From Hyphomicrobiales bacterium (lineage in GTDB: Bacteria; Pseudomonadota; Alphaproteobacteria; Rhizobiales; Rhizobiaceae), in NCBI GenBank assembly GCA_900466605.1, contig UBMU01000016.1:124001-188000 (forward strand): a stretch of DNA of 64,000 nucleotides, given 5' to 3'. The notes below the pieces were generated by a model. It made no database searches. It was not told the origin of the DNA and saw only the letters and a list, made by a program, of their open reading frames with translations. This document shows, one piece after another, positions 55,288 to 63,160 of the stretch; the first letter of the stretch is position 1; every line of letters starts with the position of its first letter. Position numbers and translations under genes: made by a program.

Positions 55288-56055
55288 TCAAGATTGCAAC
55301 ATATCCGATGTCTCTGAAATGAGTGGCGGCTCGGGCGGTTTCTTGTCGAAAAGGCCGAACAGCAGGAACCCGAAGACGAAACCTCCGATGTGGGCATCCC
55401 AGGCGATTGCCTGCGAACTGTCGCCTATCAGCGGCACGCCCACGGCGACCAGGATATTGCCGACGAACCAAAAGAGAATGAACGCCACGACCGTGCGGCT
55501 GCGAAACGATTCGACCATGGAGAGACGAGGATTCAGGTGCGCTGGCCGGGAGATCCGCTGTTCCGGTGGGAACGCAAAGCGGCAGGCGGCACCCATCAGG
55601 CCGGATACGACGCCGGACGCTCCAATCAGCAGTGTAGCATCTCCCCAATTCAGCGCGGCGTGAAGTGCGGCCGAAGCAATTGCGGAGAGCACCCAGAAAA
55701 CGACGAAGCGAAATGTGCCAATTCGGCGCGCTACCGGCGTGCCGAAAGCCATAAGCCACAGCCCGTTGAAAACGATATGCTCGATGCTGCCGTGAAGAAG
55801 CGAGTAGGTAATCGGGGTCCAGAAAAGCTGCGGGCCCTGCTCCGATAGCGGCGTGATGTATCGCATCGGAATGAAGCCAAAATTGAAAAACAGCCAATCG
55901 AGGCCGCTGCCGGATAGGAGCAGCGCTTGAACGGCGTAGATCGCCGCCAACAGCACAAGGGCTGCAAGCACCGGACCCGGAAGATTGAAGATGGGCGACG
56001 GTGGCTTTGCCGGGGGCTCCATCGCCGCTTGCGGCTCGACCGAGTGCTCGTTCAT
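55288..56055 (-). CDS. Rhomboid-family intramembrane serine protease
   Basis: A 255-residue polytopic membrane protein of the rhomboid family. The nucleophile serine is in IGASGVVSGLMGA, the partner His in AWDAHIGGFVFGFLLFG, and HGSIEHIVFNGLWLMAFG is the conserved stretch after the first membrane segments. GAGG precedes the ATG at 56055. Its leader region holds a strong terminator and structured RNA (56102-56275), so either a separate small RNA lies upstream or expression is attenuated. Substrate is unknown. Confidence 0.9.
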   Translation of the reverse strand: MNEHSVEPQAAMEPPAKPPSPIFNLPGPVLAALVLLAAIYAVQALLLSGSGLDWLFFNFGFIPMRYITPLSEQGPQLFWTPITYSLLHGSIEHIVFNGLWLMAFGTPVARRIGTFRFVVFWVLSAIASAALHAALNWGDATLLIGASGVVSGLMGAACRFAFPPEQRISRPAHLNPRLSMVESFRSRTVVAFILFWFVGNILVAVGVPLIGDSSQAIAWDAHIGGFVFGFLLFGLFDKKPPEPPLISETSDMLQS

Positions 56056-56101
56056 CGTCTTCCTCGCTTGATTGCGGCACAGCCTTACAGGACGAAAGAT
56101 C

Positions 56102-56134
56102 AAAAAAAAAGCCGTCCGGCAAGAAGCGGACGGC
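56102..56134 (-). terminator. Strong Rho-independent terminator upstream of the rhomboid gene
   Basis: An 8-bp stem GCCGTCCG/CGGACGGC is followed by nine consecutive Ts on the minus strand. It lies upstream, not downstream, of the nearest minus-strand gene. Confidence 0.9.
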
Positions 56135-56275
56135 CTACGAGCGCCTTGAGGATAAACCCGCGCCCGACAGTCTGTGCTGAACTTCCCGAAGGTGGGAAGC
56201 GATAGGGATAAACTGCCACGGGATTGTCGGTGGCTCAACCGAAACCCTTCCTTAACCTTAACTGGCGCGGGTTGG
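56102..56275 (-). ncRNA. Structured, terminator-ended minus-strand RNA (sRNA or attenuator)
   Basis: Reading on the minus strand, a 10-bp long-range stem pairs 56273-56264 with 56164-56155 (AACCCGCGCC/GGCGCGGGTT). It encloses hairpins GCCAC/GTGGC (56234-56215) and CTTCCC/GGGAAG in either reading (56199-56182). After it comes an intrinsic terminator, GCCGTCCG/CGGACGGC plus nine Ts (56134-56102). The closest minus-strand gene start upstream is far away, so the terminator must serve either an independent RNA of about 170 nt or the leader of the rhomboid gene, whose ATG lies 46 bp beyond. It may belong to a known rhizobial RNA family that I cannot identify by eye. Confidence 0.5.
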
Positions 56276-56352
56276 CATGAAATACGCACCGCATCAGAAT
56301 ACGCGGCTATGACGGCCGTGTTTTGATCCGAAATGAAGCAACTGGTTCCGCA

Positions 56353-56994
56353 ATGCGTCTCAAAACCACGATCGACCTATTCGAATATTGGAATCGCCTC
56401 CGCGGGCAAGACCTTGCACCGTTGAGATCGCAGGTCGAGCCAACGGATCTGCGGCAGATTTTGTCGAGCGTGTTTCTCCTCGAAACAATCGATACGGGTC
56501 GCGTCGCATTCCGGCTTGCTGGAACGCGCATTTGCGATCTGTTCGGTCGCGATCTCCGTGGCGCTTCGTTTTCGGAGCTCTGGGCGCATGGGAATGACGA
56601 CATCGAGCAGACGGCGGCAGGCGTCATTAGGCACGCTATCCCTGCTCTGCTCAACGCCACGGGTTTCACCACGGCGGGTCATCGTGCCGCCTTCGAAATT
56701 ATCCTGTTGCCGCTGCGCGCCGAAGACGGCGAATGCGACAAGTTGCTGGGCGCTATCGCTCCCGCGGTTCCGGTAAGCTGGCTCGAGGTCGTGCCCCTGC
56801 AGTTCCTCGCACTTGATCGTAGCAGACTTCTGCACGAACGCCTTGGGGGCAACGACGAGCCCGATCACGGAGAGCTAGGGGATGAGTACACGCTATACGC
56901 GCGCACGCCATCCATCGCCGATACGATGCGACGCGTCATATCCAGCCTGTTTACGGAAAGCGAGGCCGCAGGTGTTCCGGTTCGACACACCTGA
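56353..56994 (+). CDS. PAS_5-domain protein
   Basis: A 213-residue cytoplasmic protein with one PAS-like domain of the PAS_5 family found in alphaproteobacteria. The conserved N-terminal pattern reads LFEYWNRLRGQDLAPLRSQV, then FRLAGTRICDLFGRDLRG. The C-terminal 60 residues have no clear fold. The first in-frame start is a TTG at 56323; the ATG at 56353 fits the family start better. No output domain is attached. The next gene encodes a tandem PilZ protein, suggesting signalling related to cyclic-di-GMP. Confidence 0.82.
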   Translation: MRLKTTIDLFEYWNRLRGQDLAPLRSQVEPTDLRQILSSVFLLETIDTGRVAFRLAGTRICDLFGRDLRGASFSELWAHGNDDIEQTAAGVIRHAIPALLNATGFTTAGHRAAFEIILLPLRAEDGECDKLLGAIAPAVPVSWLEVVPLQFLALDRSRLLHERLGGNDEPDHGELGDEYTLYARTPSIADTMRRVISSLFTESEAAGVPVRHT

Positions 56995-57084
56995 TCGCGT
57001 GCATATAGGGCGAACCTGAACAACCTTCTGTTAAGGGATTGCGGGTAATGATCGCTTGGTTGTATTTCATGAAGAAGCCCTTTG

Positions 57085-57696
57085 ATGCACGCGTTCCAGC
57101 AAGTTCAGACGCAACGGACTGCGCCTCGCCTCGAACAAGGTGCCTTTCAACGCGTACCCATCAACATGCAGGGCCGGCTGATGCTGGCAAACTACGAGGA
57201 GTTCGAGTGCGTGGTCATCGACATGTCGCCGGGCGACATGTACGTGACTTGCCAGGGTCGCCCTCGCGCCAATGAGCGCGTGGTGGCCTATATTGATCAC
57301 CTTGGACGCGTTGAAGGCTATGTGCAGACTGTTGACGGTCGTGGTTTTGCAATGTCGATCCACGCAACGGAACGCAAGCGTGAAAAGCTGGCAGCACAGC
57401 TTACCTGGCTTGCAAACAAACATGAGCTGGGTCTTCCGGAAGACCGTCGTCACGACCGCTTGACGCCGCGCGAGATCAAAACTGAAATCACCTTGGAAGA
57501 CGGCGCCCGCTACAGCTGCCGCATCATGGACCTGTCGCTTTCGGGCGCCGCAGTTGATGTGGAGGTGCGTCCACCGATTGGCACACCTCTCCGCCTCGGC
57601 AATATGCGTGGTCGCGTCGTACGTCACTTCGTGGAAGGCGTTGCTATCGAGTTCCTCTCGATCCAGTCGAGGGAAACCCTTCGCGAATTTCTCTGA
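57085..57696 (+). CDS. Tandem PilZ-domain protein
   Basis: A 203-residue protein with two PilZ-like beta-barrels. The second (about residues 118-203) has both cyclic-di-GMP motifs: R121xxxR125 in RRHDR and D149xSxxG in DLSLSG. The first (about 18-110) has a DMSPGD variant of the second motif and lacks the RxxxR pair (FQRVP), so it is probably a degenerate domain. I start at the ATG at 57085, which follows a TTG in the same frame. Related PilZ proteins in rhizobia affect motility and the cell envelope. Confidence 0.88.
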   Translation: MHAFQQVQTQRTAPRLEQGAFQRVPINMQGRLMLANYEEFECVVIDMSPGDMYVTCQGRPRANERVVAYIDHLGRVEGYVQTVDGRGFAMSIHATERKREKLAAQLTWLANKHELGLPEDRRHDRLTPREIKTEITLEDGARYSCRIMDLSLSGAAVDVEVRPPIGTPLRLGNMRGRVVRHFVEGVAIEFLSIQSRETLREFL

Positions 57697-57752
57697 TTGC
57701 TGTCATCAGTGCGTTGCGCACATGATGCACGAGCCTGCCGGGAGGTTGGCGC

Positions 57753-58721
57753 ATGACGAGTCTTTATCCTGAAATAGAGCCCTACGAGCACGGCTATCTC
57801 GACGTAGGAAACGGGCAGCAGATCTATTGGGAGGCCTGCGGCAACCCGAATGGCTTGCCGGTGCTTTATCTTCATGGCGGTCCGGGCTCTGGCTGTTCGA
57901 CAGTCACGCGGCGCTACTTTGACCCGTATGTTTACCGCATCATCCTTTTCGATCAGCGCAATTGCGGACGGAGCCTGCCGAACGCCGCCGATATGGCAAC
58001 AGATCTCGAGCACAATACGACCTGGCATCTGGTCGAAGACATCGAGGCACTGAGGCGTCACCTACAGGTGACAAGCTGGATCCTGCTTGGCACCTCGTGG
58101 GGCTCGACGCTTGCGCTGGCTTATGCGCAGACCCATTCTGCGAATGTTCGCGCGATCGTACTTGCCGGCGTCACAACCACGCGGCTATTGGAAATCGATT
58201 GGCTCACACATGGGCTGGCCAGGCTCTTTCCGGCGGAATGGGACCGCCTGCTCAACGCGCTTCCTGCCAATCTCAGGGATGGCGGCGTAGTAGAGGGGTA
58301 TCACCGGCTTCTGAACTCGTCCGATCTCGACATCCGCCTTGAGGCCGCGCGTAGTTGGCACGATTGGGAAGCGGCTTCGATCCTCCTCGCAGACCCCGAG
58401 GGTCTTCCTCGTCGCTGGCAGGATCCCGGCTACTTGCTGACTCGGGCTAGGATCATCACACACTATTTTCGCAATCTCGCGTGGCTGGACGACGGCGTTC
58501 TGCTGCGCGATGCAGAGAGATTAGCGGGTATACCCGGGGTGCTCGTTCAGGGGCGTCTGGACCTCGAAGCGCCACTCGTAACTGCGTGGGAACTGTCGAG
58601 AGCCTGGCCGCAATGCCGATTAGTCGTCGTGGAGAATGCTGCCCATTCGGCGTCGCACGAGGGTTTGGCGGGCGCCATCGTCGACGCGACAGACAATTTT
58701 CGTCAGATTTCTCAAAAATAA
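57753..58721 (+). CDS. pip: Proline iminopeptidase
   Basis: A 322-residue S33-family serine peptidase that removes N-terminal proline. The alpha/beta-hydrolase features are LHGGPGSGCS (oxyanion), DQRNCGRS (usual form DQRGCGRS), the nucleophile elbow LGTSWGSTLALAYAQ, the Asp region VQGRLDLEAP and the His in AAHSASHEG. Small departures from the consensus suggest a divergent member. GGGAGG precedes the ATG. It is monocistronic. Confidence 0.9.
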   Translation: MTSLYPEIEPYEHGYLDVGNGQQIYWEACGNPNGLPVLYLHGGPGSGCSTVTRRYFDPYVYRIILFDQRNCGRSLPNAADMATDLEHNTTWHLVEDIEALRRHLQVTSWILLGTSWGSTLALAYAQTHSANVRAIVLAGVTTTRLLEIDWLTHGLARLFPAEWDRLLNALPANLRDGGVVEGYHRLLNSSDLDIRLEAARSWHDWEAASILLADPEGLPRRWQDPGYLLTRARIITHYFRNLAWLDDGVLLRDAERLAGIPGVLVQGRLDLEAPLVTAWELSRAWPQCRLVVVENAAHSASHEGLAGAIVDATDNFRQISQK

Positions 58722-59095
58722 TTTTGCCACCGAAACAGGGGGCGATGTGCAATTCGGCCAATTTAAGCGCCAGTTTCCAGGGTTTACATCGAGGAGCGCG
58801 TCGGCCTGGTGACCAGTGCGAAGGGTAAATAAAGTCCTCCAAAAACCTCCGACTTCGCCGCCTCGTTAACAACTTGTCCCAAAATGCACCGACCACACGC
58901 CGGACGTCTTTCCCGAGAGGGAACAATTTGAATCAAATTTAGCGCGAATACGGTTTGAATTTTAATCGCATTTGACGCTGTTTTTAGTCGATTTATCGGT
59001 GTGTTTGAATCAACTAAGCCTTTAATTTTACAGCGTAATTTTGCGTCGAATAAAAACGTCTGTGTCACGTTCTCCTCACAACGGGGAAACGACAA
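58722..59095. other. Non-coding, AT-richer stretch
   Basis: These 374 bases contain no gene I can support. They are AT-richer toward the right, as expected for the promoter of the next gene. A partial match to the EcfG -35 (GGAAC at 58920) has no CGTT at the right spacing. Frames on the minus strand over this segment are shadows. Confidence 0.5.
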
Positions 59096-59701
59096 ATGAC
59101 GGTAGCAACTTTCATCAAAGGCGGTCTGGCCGCCGGTGCAATGCTGATAGCGATGGTGTGTTCGGGACAAGCGAGCCCCCTCAACATGACGGTCCTCGGA
59201 AATTCGAACCCGCCGATTGGCGCCTATCAATTCTGCAAGGAGCTGCCTGCGGATTGCGCCAATCCAGCCGGGGATCAAGGTGAGTTGCTTCTCACCGAAG
59301 AGCGCTGGAAGACGATCCTCAAGGTCAATTACCAGGTCAACTCGACGATCACGCCGCTGACCGACATGGAAATCTATGGTGTCGAAGAGCGTTGGGCCTA
59401 CCCACGCACAGCCGGTGATTGCGAAGACTATGCATTGCTCAAGCGCAAGATGCTGATCGATGCCGGCTTTTCACCCTCTGATCTGCTGATGACGGTCGTC
59501 CTGCAGCCGAATGGCGAAGGGCATGCGGTGTTGACCGTCCGTACCGATCGCGGCGATTTCATTCTCGACAACATGCGCAACAAGGTGATGCTCTGGGCGG
59601 ATACAGAATACACTTACCTCAAGCGCCAATCCGCTGATGACCCGACCCGTTGGGTCAAGTTGCAGGACGGTCGTGCCGTGGCTGTCGGCAGCGTCAAGTA
59701 A
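59096..59701 (+). CDS. Exported transglutaminase-like cysteine peptidase (BTLCP)
   Basis: A 201-residue exported protein of the bacterial transglutaminase-like cysteine proteinase family. The signal peptide is MTVATFIKGGLAAGAMLIAM...GQAS. The catalytic Cys is in AGDCEDYALLKR, the His in EGHAVLTVRT and the Asp in DFILDNM. This is the family of LapG, which cleaves adhesins, but the small size and absence of a LapD-like gene nearby make that role unproven. A clear terminator follows. Confidence 0.88.
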   Translation: MTVATFIKGGLAAGAMLIAMVCSGQASPLNMTVLGNSNPPIGAYQFCKELPADCANPAGDQGELLLTEERWKTILKVNYQVNSTITPLTDMEIYGVEERWAYPRTAGDCEDYALLKRKMLIDAGFSPSDLLMTVVLQPNGEGHAVLTVRTDRGDFILDNMRNKVMLWADTEYTYLKRQSADDPTRWVKLQDGRAVAVGSVK

Positions 59702-59785
59702 GCACACTGTCGCCGAGATCAGCCGGCGACAAGCCATGTGGCTCCGGTCGTCCCCGCATCCCCGTCCCTGACCGGCGCCATAGAG

Positions 59786-59818
59786 CCGCTCCCGCTGTCC
59801 CGGGAGCGGTTCTTTTTT
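59786..59818 (+). terminator. Rho-independent terminator of the BTLCP gene
   Basis: CCGCTCCCG (59786-59794) pairs with CGGGAGCGG (59801-59809), followed by TTCTTTTTTG, 85 bp after the stop codon. Confidence 0.92.
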
Positions 59819-59935
59819 GCCTTCATGCAGGCAATTTAATCGTTCATTAACTCTGGCGATTGAAACATATGCCAATTCCCATCGGCACCGGCGGCTCCTG
59901 TTCCTATCGCGGCGGTCTGACATCCGAAAGCCGTC

Positions 59936-60688
59936 ATGAGCCACATCGCGCAACGTTCCCACGATCTCCAGGAAACGCCTCTCCTGTCGACCGGCTTTAT
60001 CGCCCGTCTTACTGTCTTTATTGCGTTTTTTGCCGTGTTGACGCTTGTCATAAGTTTAGGTGGTCGCTGGTTCGGCGCTCGAGTATCACTCGCCGGCAAT
60101 ACGGAATCCGTGGCCCCGATAACCCTGACCATCGGCCGCGATACGCTCCGCCTTCCCGAAAACACGCTGCGCTTCCCCAGTCAGCGACGCGACGGTGTCT
60201 CCGAGCGGGCGGACCTCTACCTCACCTGGCCCGAAATGCAGGGCTACAGCGCGGAACATCGGAACCGCTTCGACGATGTTGCGCGGTCATCGGGACTGAT
60301 TTTCCTCCAGATCGCACAAAGCACGATGTCTCGGGATATGTCCGGACGCTTTGAGCCGATCTACTCGCATCTGGTCGAGGGCGGCGGTGTGGCCTTTGCC
60401 AGCGGAATGACCCTATATCGCTTGCGTGCGGACGCCGGCTATGCCGACGAGGTTCTCTTGACCGCGCCACGTGCCGGTGCCCCGGACTACGTGGTGCGCT
60501 GCACCTTGCCGCCAACACCCCAGATGGCCACCAGCGGCGATTGCCAGCGCGACATCAAAGTCGGGCGCGATTTAACTGTGCTTTACCGGTTCTCCAGCCA
60601 GCATCTGCCCGATTGGGACCATATTGATGCCGCTATTCGCCATTTTGTGGAGGCGCGACTTGTGAGCCCTTTTGCGACAGCTCGCTAG
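59936..60688 (+). CDS. Single-pass membrane protein of unknown function
   Basis: A 250-residue protein with one N-terminal transmembrane segment (about residues 23-44, IARLTVFIAFFAVLTLVISLG) and a large periplasmic part. The latter includes TLRLPENTLRFPSQRRDG, DLYLTWPEMQGYS and a final FVEARLVSPF. I recall similar proteins in rhizobia without assigned function. GAAAG lies before the ATG. It is followed by a D,D-carboxypeptidase, so an envelope role is plausible. Confidence 0.75.
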   Translation: MSHIAQRSHDLQETPLLSTGFIARLTVFIAFFAVLTLVISLGGRWFGARVSLAGNTESVAPITLTIGRDTLRLPENTLRFPSQRRDGVSERADLYLTWPEMQGYSAEHRNRFDDVARSSGLIFLQIAQSTMSRDMSGRFEPIYSHLVEGGGVAFASGMTLYRLRADAGYADEVLLTAPRAGAPDYVVRCTLPPTPQMATSGDCQRDIKVGRDLTVLYRFSSQHLPDWDHIDAAIRHFVEARLVSPFATAR

Positions 60689-60796
60689 AATGATCCGATG
60701 TGGCGAAAGAAACGATTAATCATAAACGGATTGGTAACCCCGGACGGATAATTTACCGAGAGAACGATCGCGCCGGGAGGGCGGGCGATCTCTCCA

Positions 60797-62275
60797 GTGT
60801 CCGAAATGCAAGCGAAGAGTAGAATAGTGTCAAGGTCAGTCTCCTCCGTACTTCCATCGCTATCCCGCAGTTTTCTGGTAAAGGCGATTACGGCGCTTTC
60901 CCTGGCCGTAAGTATCGTCATGGTCGACTCGGTCAATGCCGATGCCGAGGCCGCCAACTCGAAGTATGCGGGCATCGTCGTCGATGCGAAGACCGGCAAT
61001 GTTCTCTACAGCGAGAACGCGGATCGTTTGCAGTATCCGGCGTCCCTTACGAAGATGATGACGCTCTACCTGACGTTCGAAGCTCTGGAGCAAGGGCGCA
61101 TCCGTCTGGACACCTCTGTTCCCTTTTCCGCTCATGCCTCTGGTCAGGCGCCGACGAAGCTCGGTGTGCGGCCGGGCGGAACGATCACCGTCGAGCAGGC
61201 AATTCTCGGCCTTGTGACCCTTTCAGCCAATGATGCATCGACGGCTCTCGGCGAATTGCTTGCTGGCTCTGAGGATCGTTTCGCGCAGGTGATGACAGCC
61301 AAGGCGCACGCGCTCGGCATGACGCGCACCACCTATCGTAATGCCAACGGGCTGCCGAATACCGCGCAGATGACGACCGCACGCGACCAAGCCCGCCTTG
61401 GTATCGCACTTCGCCAGCATTTTCCGCAGTATTACGGCTATTTTTCCACGCAGAGCTTTAAGTTCGGCAACCGTATTATCCGTAGCCACAACCGTCTCGT
61501 CGGTTCCGTGCGCGGCGTCGATGGCATCAAGACTGGCTATACTCGCGCAGCAGGTTTCAACCTGGTGAGTTCCGTTCAGGTGGACGGCAAATCGATTGTC
61601 GGTGTCGTTCTCGGCGGGGCTTCTACCCCTGCCCGCGACAGCCAGATGCGCAAACTGATCGCTGCCTATCTACCGAAGGCATCCAGCCGCGGTGGCTCCG
61701 CCGATCTTATCGCTCAGGCCAAGCCGCAACCCGCAGTGCCGGTTGCCGAAACTCGTGTCGCTTCCGCGGCTTCTGAAGTTAGCCTGCCTAGCTCGGCGCC
61801 AACCCCGGATACTCGTTATCAGTCGGCCTCCGCGCAAGTTGCGTACGCCGACGTTGCCAAGTCGAAGTCGGATAATCCGCTTCTTCAGCAGGAAATGCCG
61901 GCACCGAAGAAGGTCAAGACGCAGGCAATCAAGCAGGCATCCATCGCCACGCCGACGGCTGCGCCTGCATATGTTCCACCGGAACAGGGCGACACATCTG
62001 TTGATGAACTGACGACCGCATCGACCAAGGAGCCGCAGCTGACTGGCTGGGCTGTCCAGATCGGTGTTTCAGCGAGCAAAGAAGGCGCAATGGATCTACT
62101 CGATAGCGCTAAGAGCAAGGGCGGTAAGGCTCTGCGCTCTGCAAAGCCTATCGCTCTCGCAAACGCCGGAAGCTATCGAGCTCGCTTCGGCGGCTTCGAT
62201 GACCAGCGTGCTGCTGTCAACGCCTGCAACACCCTGAAGCGAGCAGGTGTGAAATGCTGGGCCACCGCCCAATGA
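60797..62275 (+). CDS. D-alanyl-D-alanine carboxypeptidase (S11) with C-terminal SPOR domain
   Basis: A protein of about 492 residues, exported, that trims pentapeptide side chains of peptidoglycan. The penicillin-binding motifs are complete: SLTK (SxxK), SAND (SxN) and KTGYT (KTG), all within the first 270 residues. A long Ala/Pro/Lys linker follows. The last 80 residues (GWAVQIGVSASKEGA...FGGFDDQRAAVNACNTL) form a SPOR domain, which targets septal denuded glycan. The start is a GTG at 60797 or the ATG three codons later; the ribosome site is poor for both. Confidence 0.9.
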   Translation: MSEMQAKSRIVSRSVSSVLPSLSRSFLVKAITALSLAVSIVMVDSVNADAEAANSKYAGIVVDAKTGNVLYSENADRLQYPASLTKMMTLYLTFEALEQGRIRLDTSVPFSAHASGQAPTKLGVRPGGTITVEQAILGLVTLSANDASTALGELLAGSEDRFAQVMTAKAHALGMTRTTYRNANGLPNTAQMTTARDQARLGIALRQHFPQYYGYFSTQSFKFGNRIIRSHNRLVGSVRGVDGIKTGYTRAAGFNLVSSVQVDGKSIVGVVLGGASTPARDSQMRKLIAAYLPKASSRGGSADLIAQAKPQPAVPVAETRVASAASEVSLPSSAPTPDTRYQSASAQVAYADVAKSKSDNPLLQQEMPAPKKVKTQAIKQASIATPTAAPAYVPPEQGDTSVDELTTASTKEPQLTGWAVQIGVSASKEGAMDLLDSAKSKGGKALRSAKPIALANAGSYRARFGGFDDQRAAVNACNTLKRAGVKCWATAQ

Positions 62276-62281
62276 TCGGGT

Positions 62282-62308
62282 CTGCCGCCTGATATGTGCC
62301 GGCGGCAG
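62282..62308 (+). terminator. Hairpin after the carboxypeptidase gene
   Basis: CTGCCGCC (62282-62289) pairs with GGCGGCAG (62301-62308) six bases after the stop. There is no T run, so it may stop transcription weakly or protect the mRNA 3' end. Confidence 0.4.
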
Positions 62309-62384
62309 GCCAAAAGCGTCGCGATCAGTGTGTTTGATCCGGCGGAGTTCTGAGACTCGGTTTGTAATGCGTACGGGGATGAGA

Positions 62385-62663
62385 ATGGCGATCAACGAGA
62401 ATGTTCCGGAGTTTCCGCCTCACGGTCGGGTGACCGGCAGGAATCCGCGAGCCGGGTTGCATCCGCTGCATGAAGCGGCCTTGCGACTGGCAGAGATAGG
62501 CTTGCAGCGGCAAAAGCCGAAATCGGCAAAGACAAAAGACTTGATCAATCTGCTGCTATGCCACGGCGCGCGCGCTTGGCGTTGCTCGCAGTCGGAAGCC
62601 AGTATCCACCTTCATGTCACTTGCCCGGAAGGCCGAGCGCCGGTGACAATGCGTTTGCGTTGA
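62385..62663 (+). CDS. Small basic hypothetical protein (uncertain)
   Basis: A 92-codon frame starting at the ATG at 62385 with GGGG six bases upstream. The product is basic (HPLHEAALRLAEIGLQRQKPK), with three cysteine/histidine-containing turns near the end. The GC bias at third codon positions is moderate. It ends directly against the convergent DUF1489 gene. I recognise no family; it could be a false frame. Confidence 0.35.
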   Translation: MAINENVPEFPPHGRVTGRNPRAGLHPLHEAALRLAEIGLQRQKPKSAKTKDLINLLLCHGARAWRCSQSEASIHLHVTCPEGRAPVTMRLR

Positions 62664-63101
62664 TCATAGCAGCCCAAGTTCGGAGAGCTCGCGGCGAAGG
62701 TCCGCGGGCATCTCTGCAATTCCCTCGCCCAGACTGTTAAGGTCGCGCGGCGCGTCTTCTTGCGGATAATAGCGCCAGCCCTGGAAGGGCCGCTTTGGCT
62801 GCACCGTCGTTTCAATGACCTCGGGCCCCAGCACAAGATGGCACCGCGATATTCCTTCGCCATCGGTGAAGGTCTGGATGTCGAGTAGCTTCTGGCGTGC
62901 CTGAACCTGCCCCTTGATGACCCAATAGAGCGACCCGCCTTCAAGCAGTTCCTCGACCCGCTTCGGGACCATCCTCGTCGTATGCACGGAGTGCGGCTCA
63001 AGCCCGGCAGCGATGGCCCTGAGGGAGCGCTCCGCAACCCATTCGCGCAAATCCTCGATCGAGTCTGCGCCGACGCACAATTTAATGAGATTCAATGCCA
63101 T
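62664..63101 (-). CDS. DUF1489 protein
   Basis: A 145-residue protein of the DUF1489 family, widespread in alphaproteobacteria and of unknown function. It starts MALNLIKLCVGADSIEDL. The central conserved piece GSLYWVIKGQVQARQKLLDI and PFQGWRYYPQEDAPRDL are diagnostic. It is 59 bp downstream of sdaA on the same strand. Confidence 0.88.
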   Translation of the reverse strand: MALNLIKLCVGADSIEDLREWVAERSLRAIAAGLEPHSVHTTRMVPKRVEELLEGGSLYWVIKGQVQARQKLLDIQTFTDGEGISRCHLVLGPEVIETTVQPKRPFQGWRYYPQEDAPRDLNSLGEGIAEMPADLRRELSELGLL

Positions 63102-63160
63102 GCCGCCGTTGAAATCCTTTTATCAGGCAGCGTCAAGCGGCAAGTCGCATGTCCACAAAG

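Noticed and set aside
58918..58950. A possible second EcfG promoter (GGAAC at about 58920)
   Set aside because: No CGTT follows at 16-18 bp; the sequence there is GCGC.
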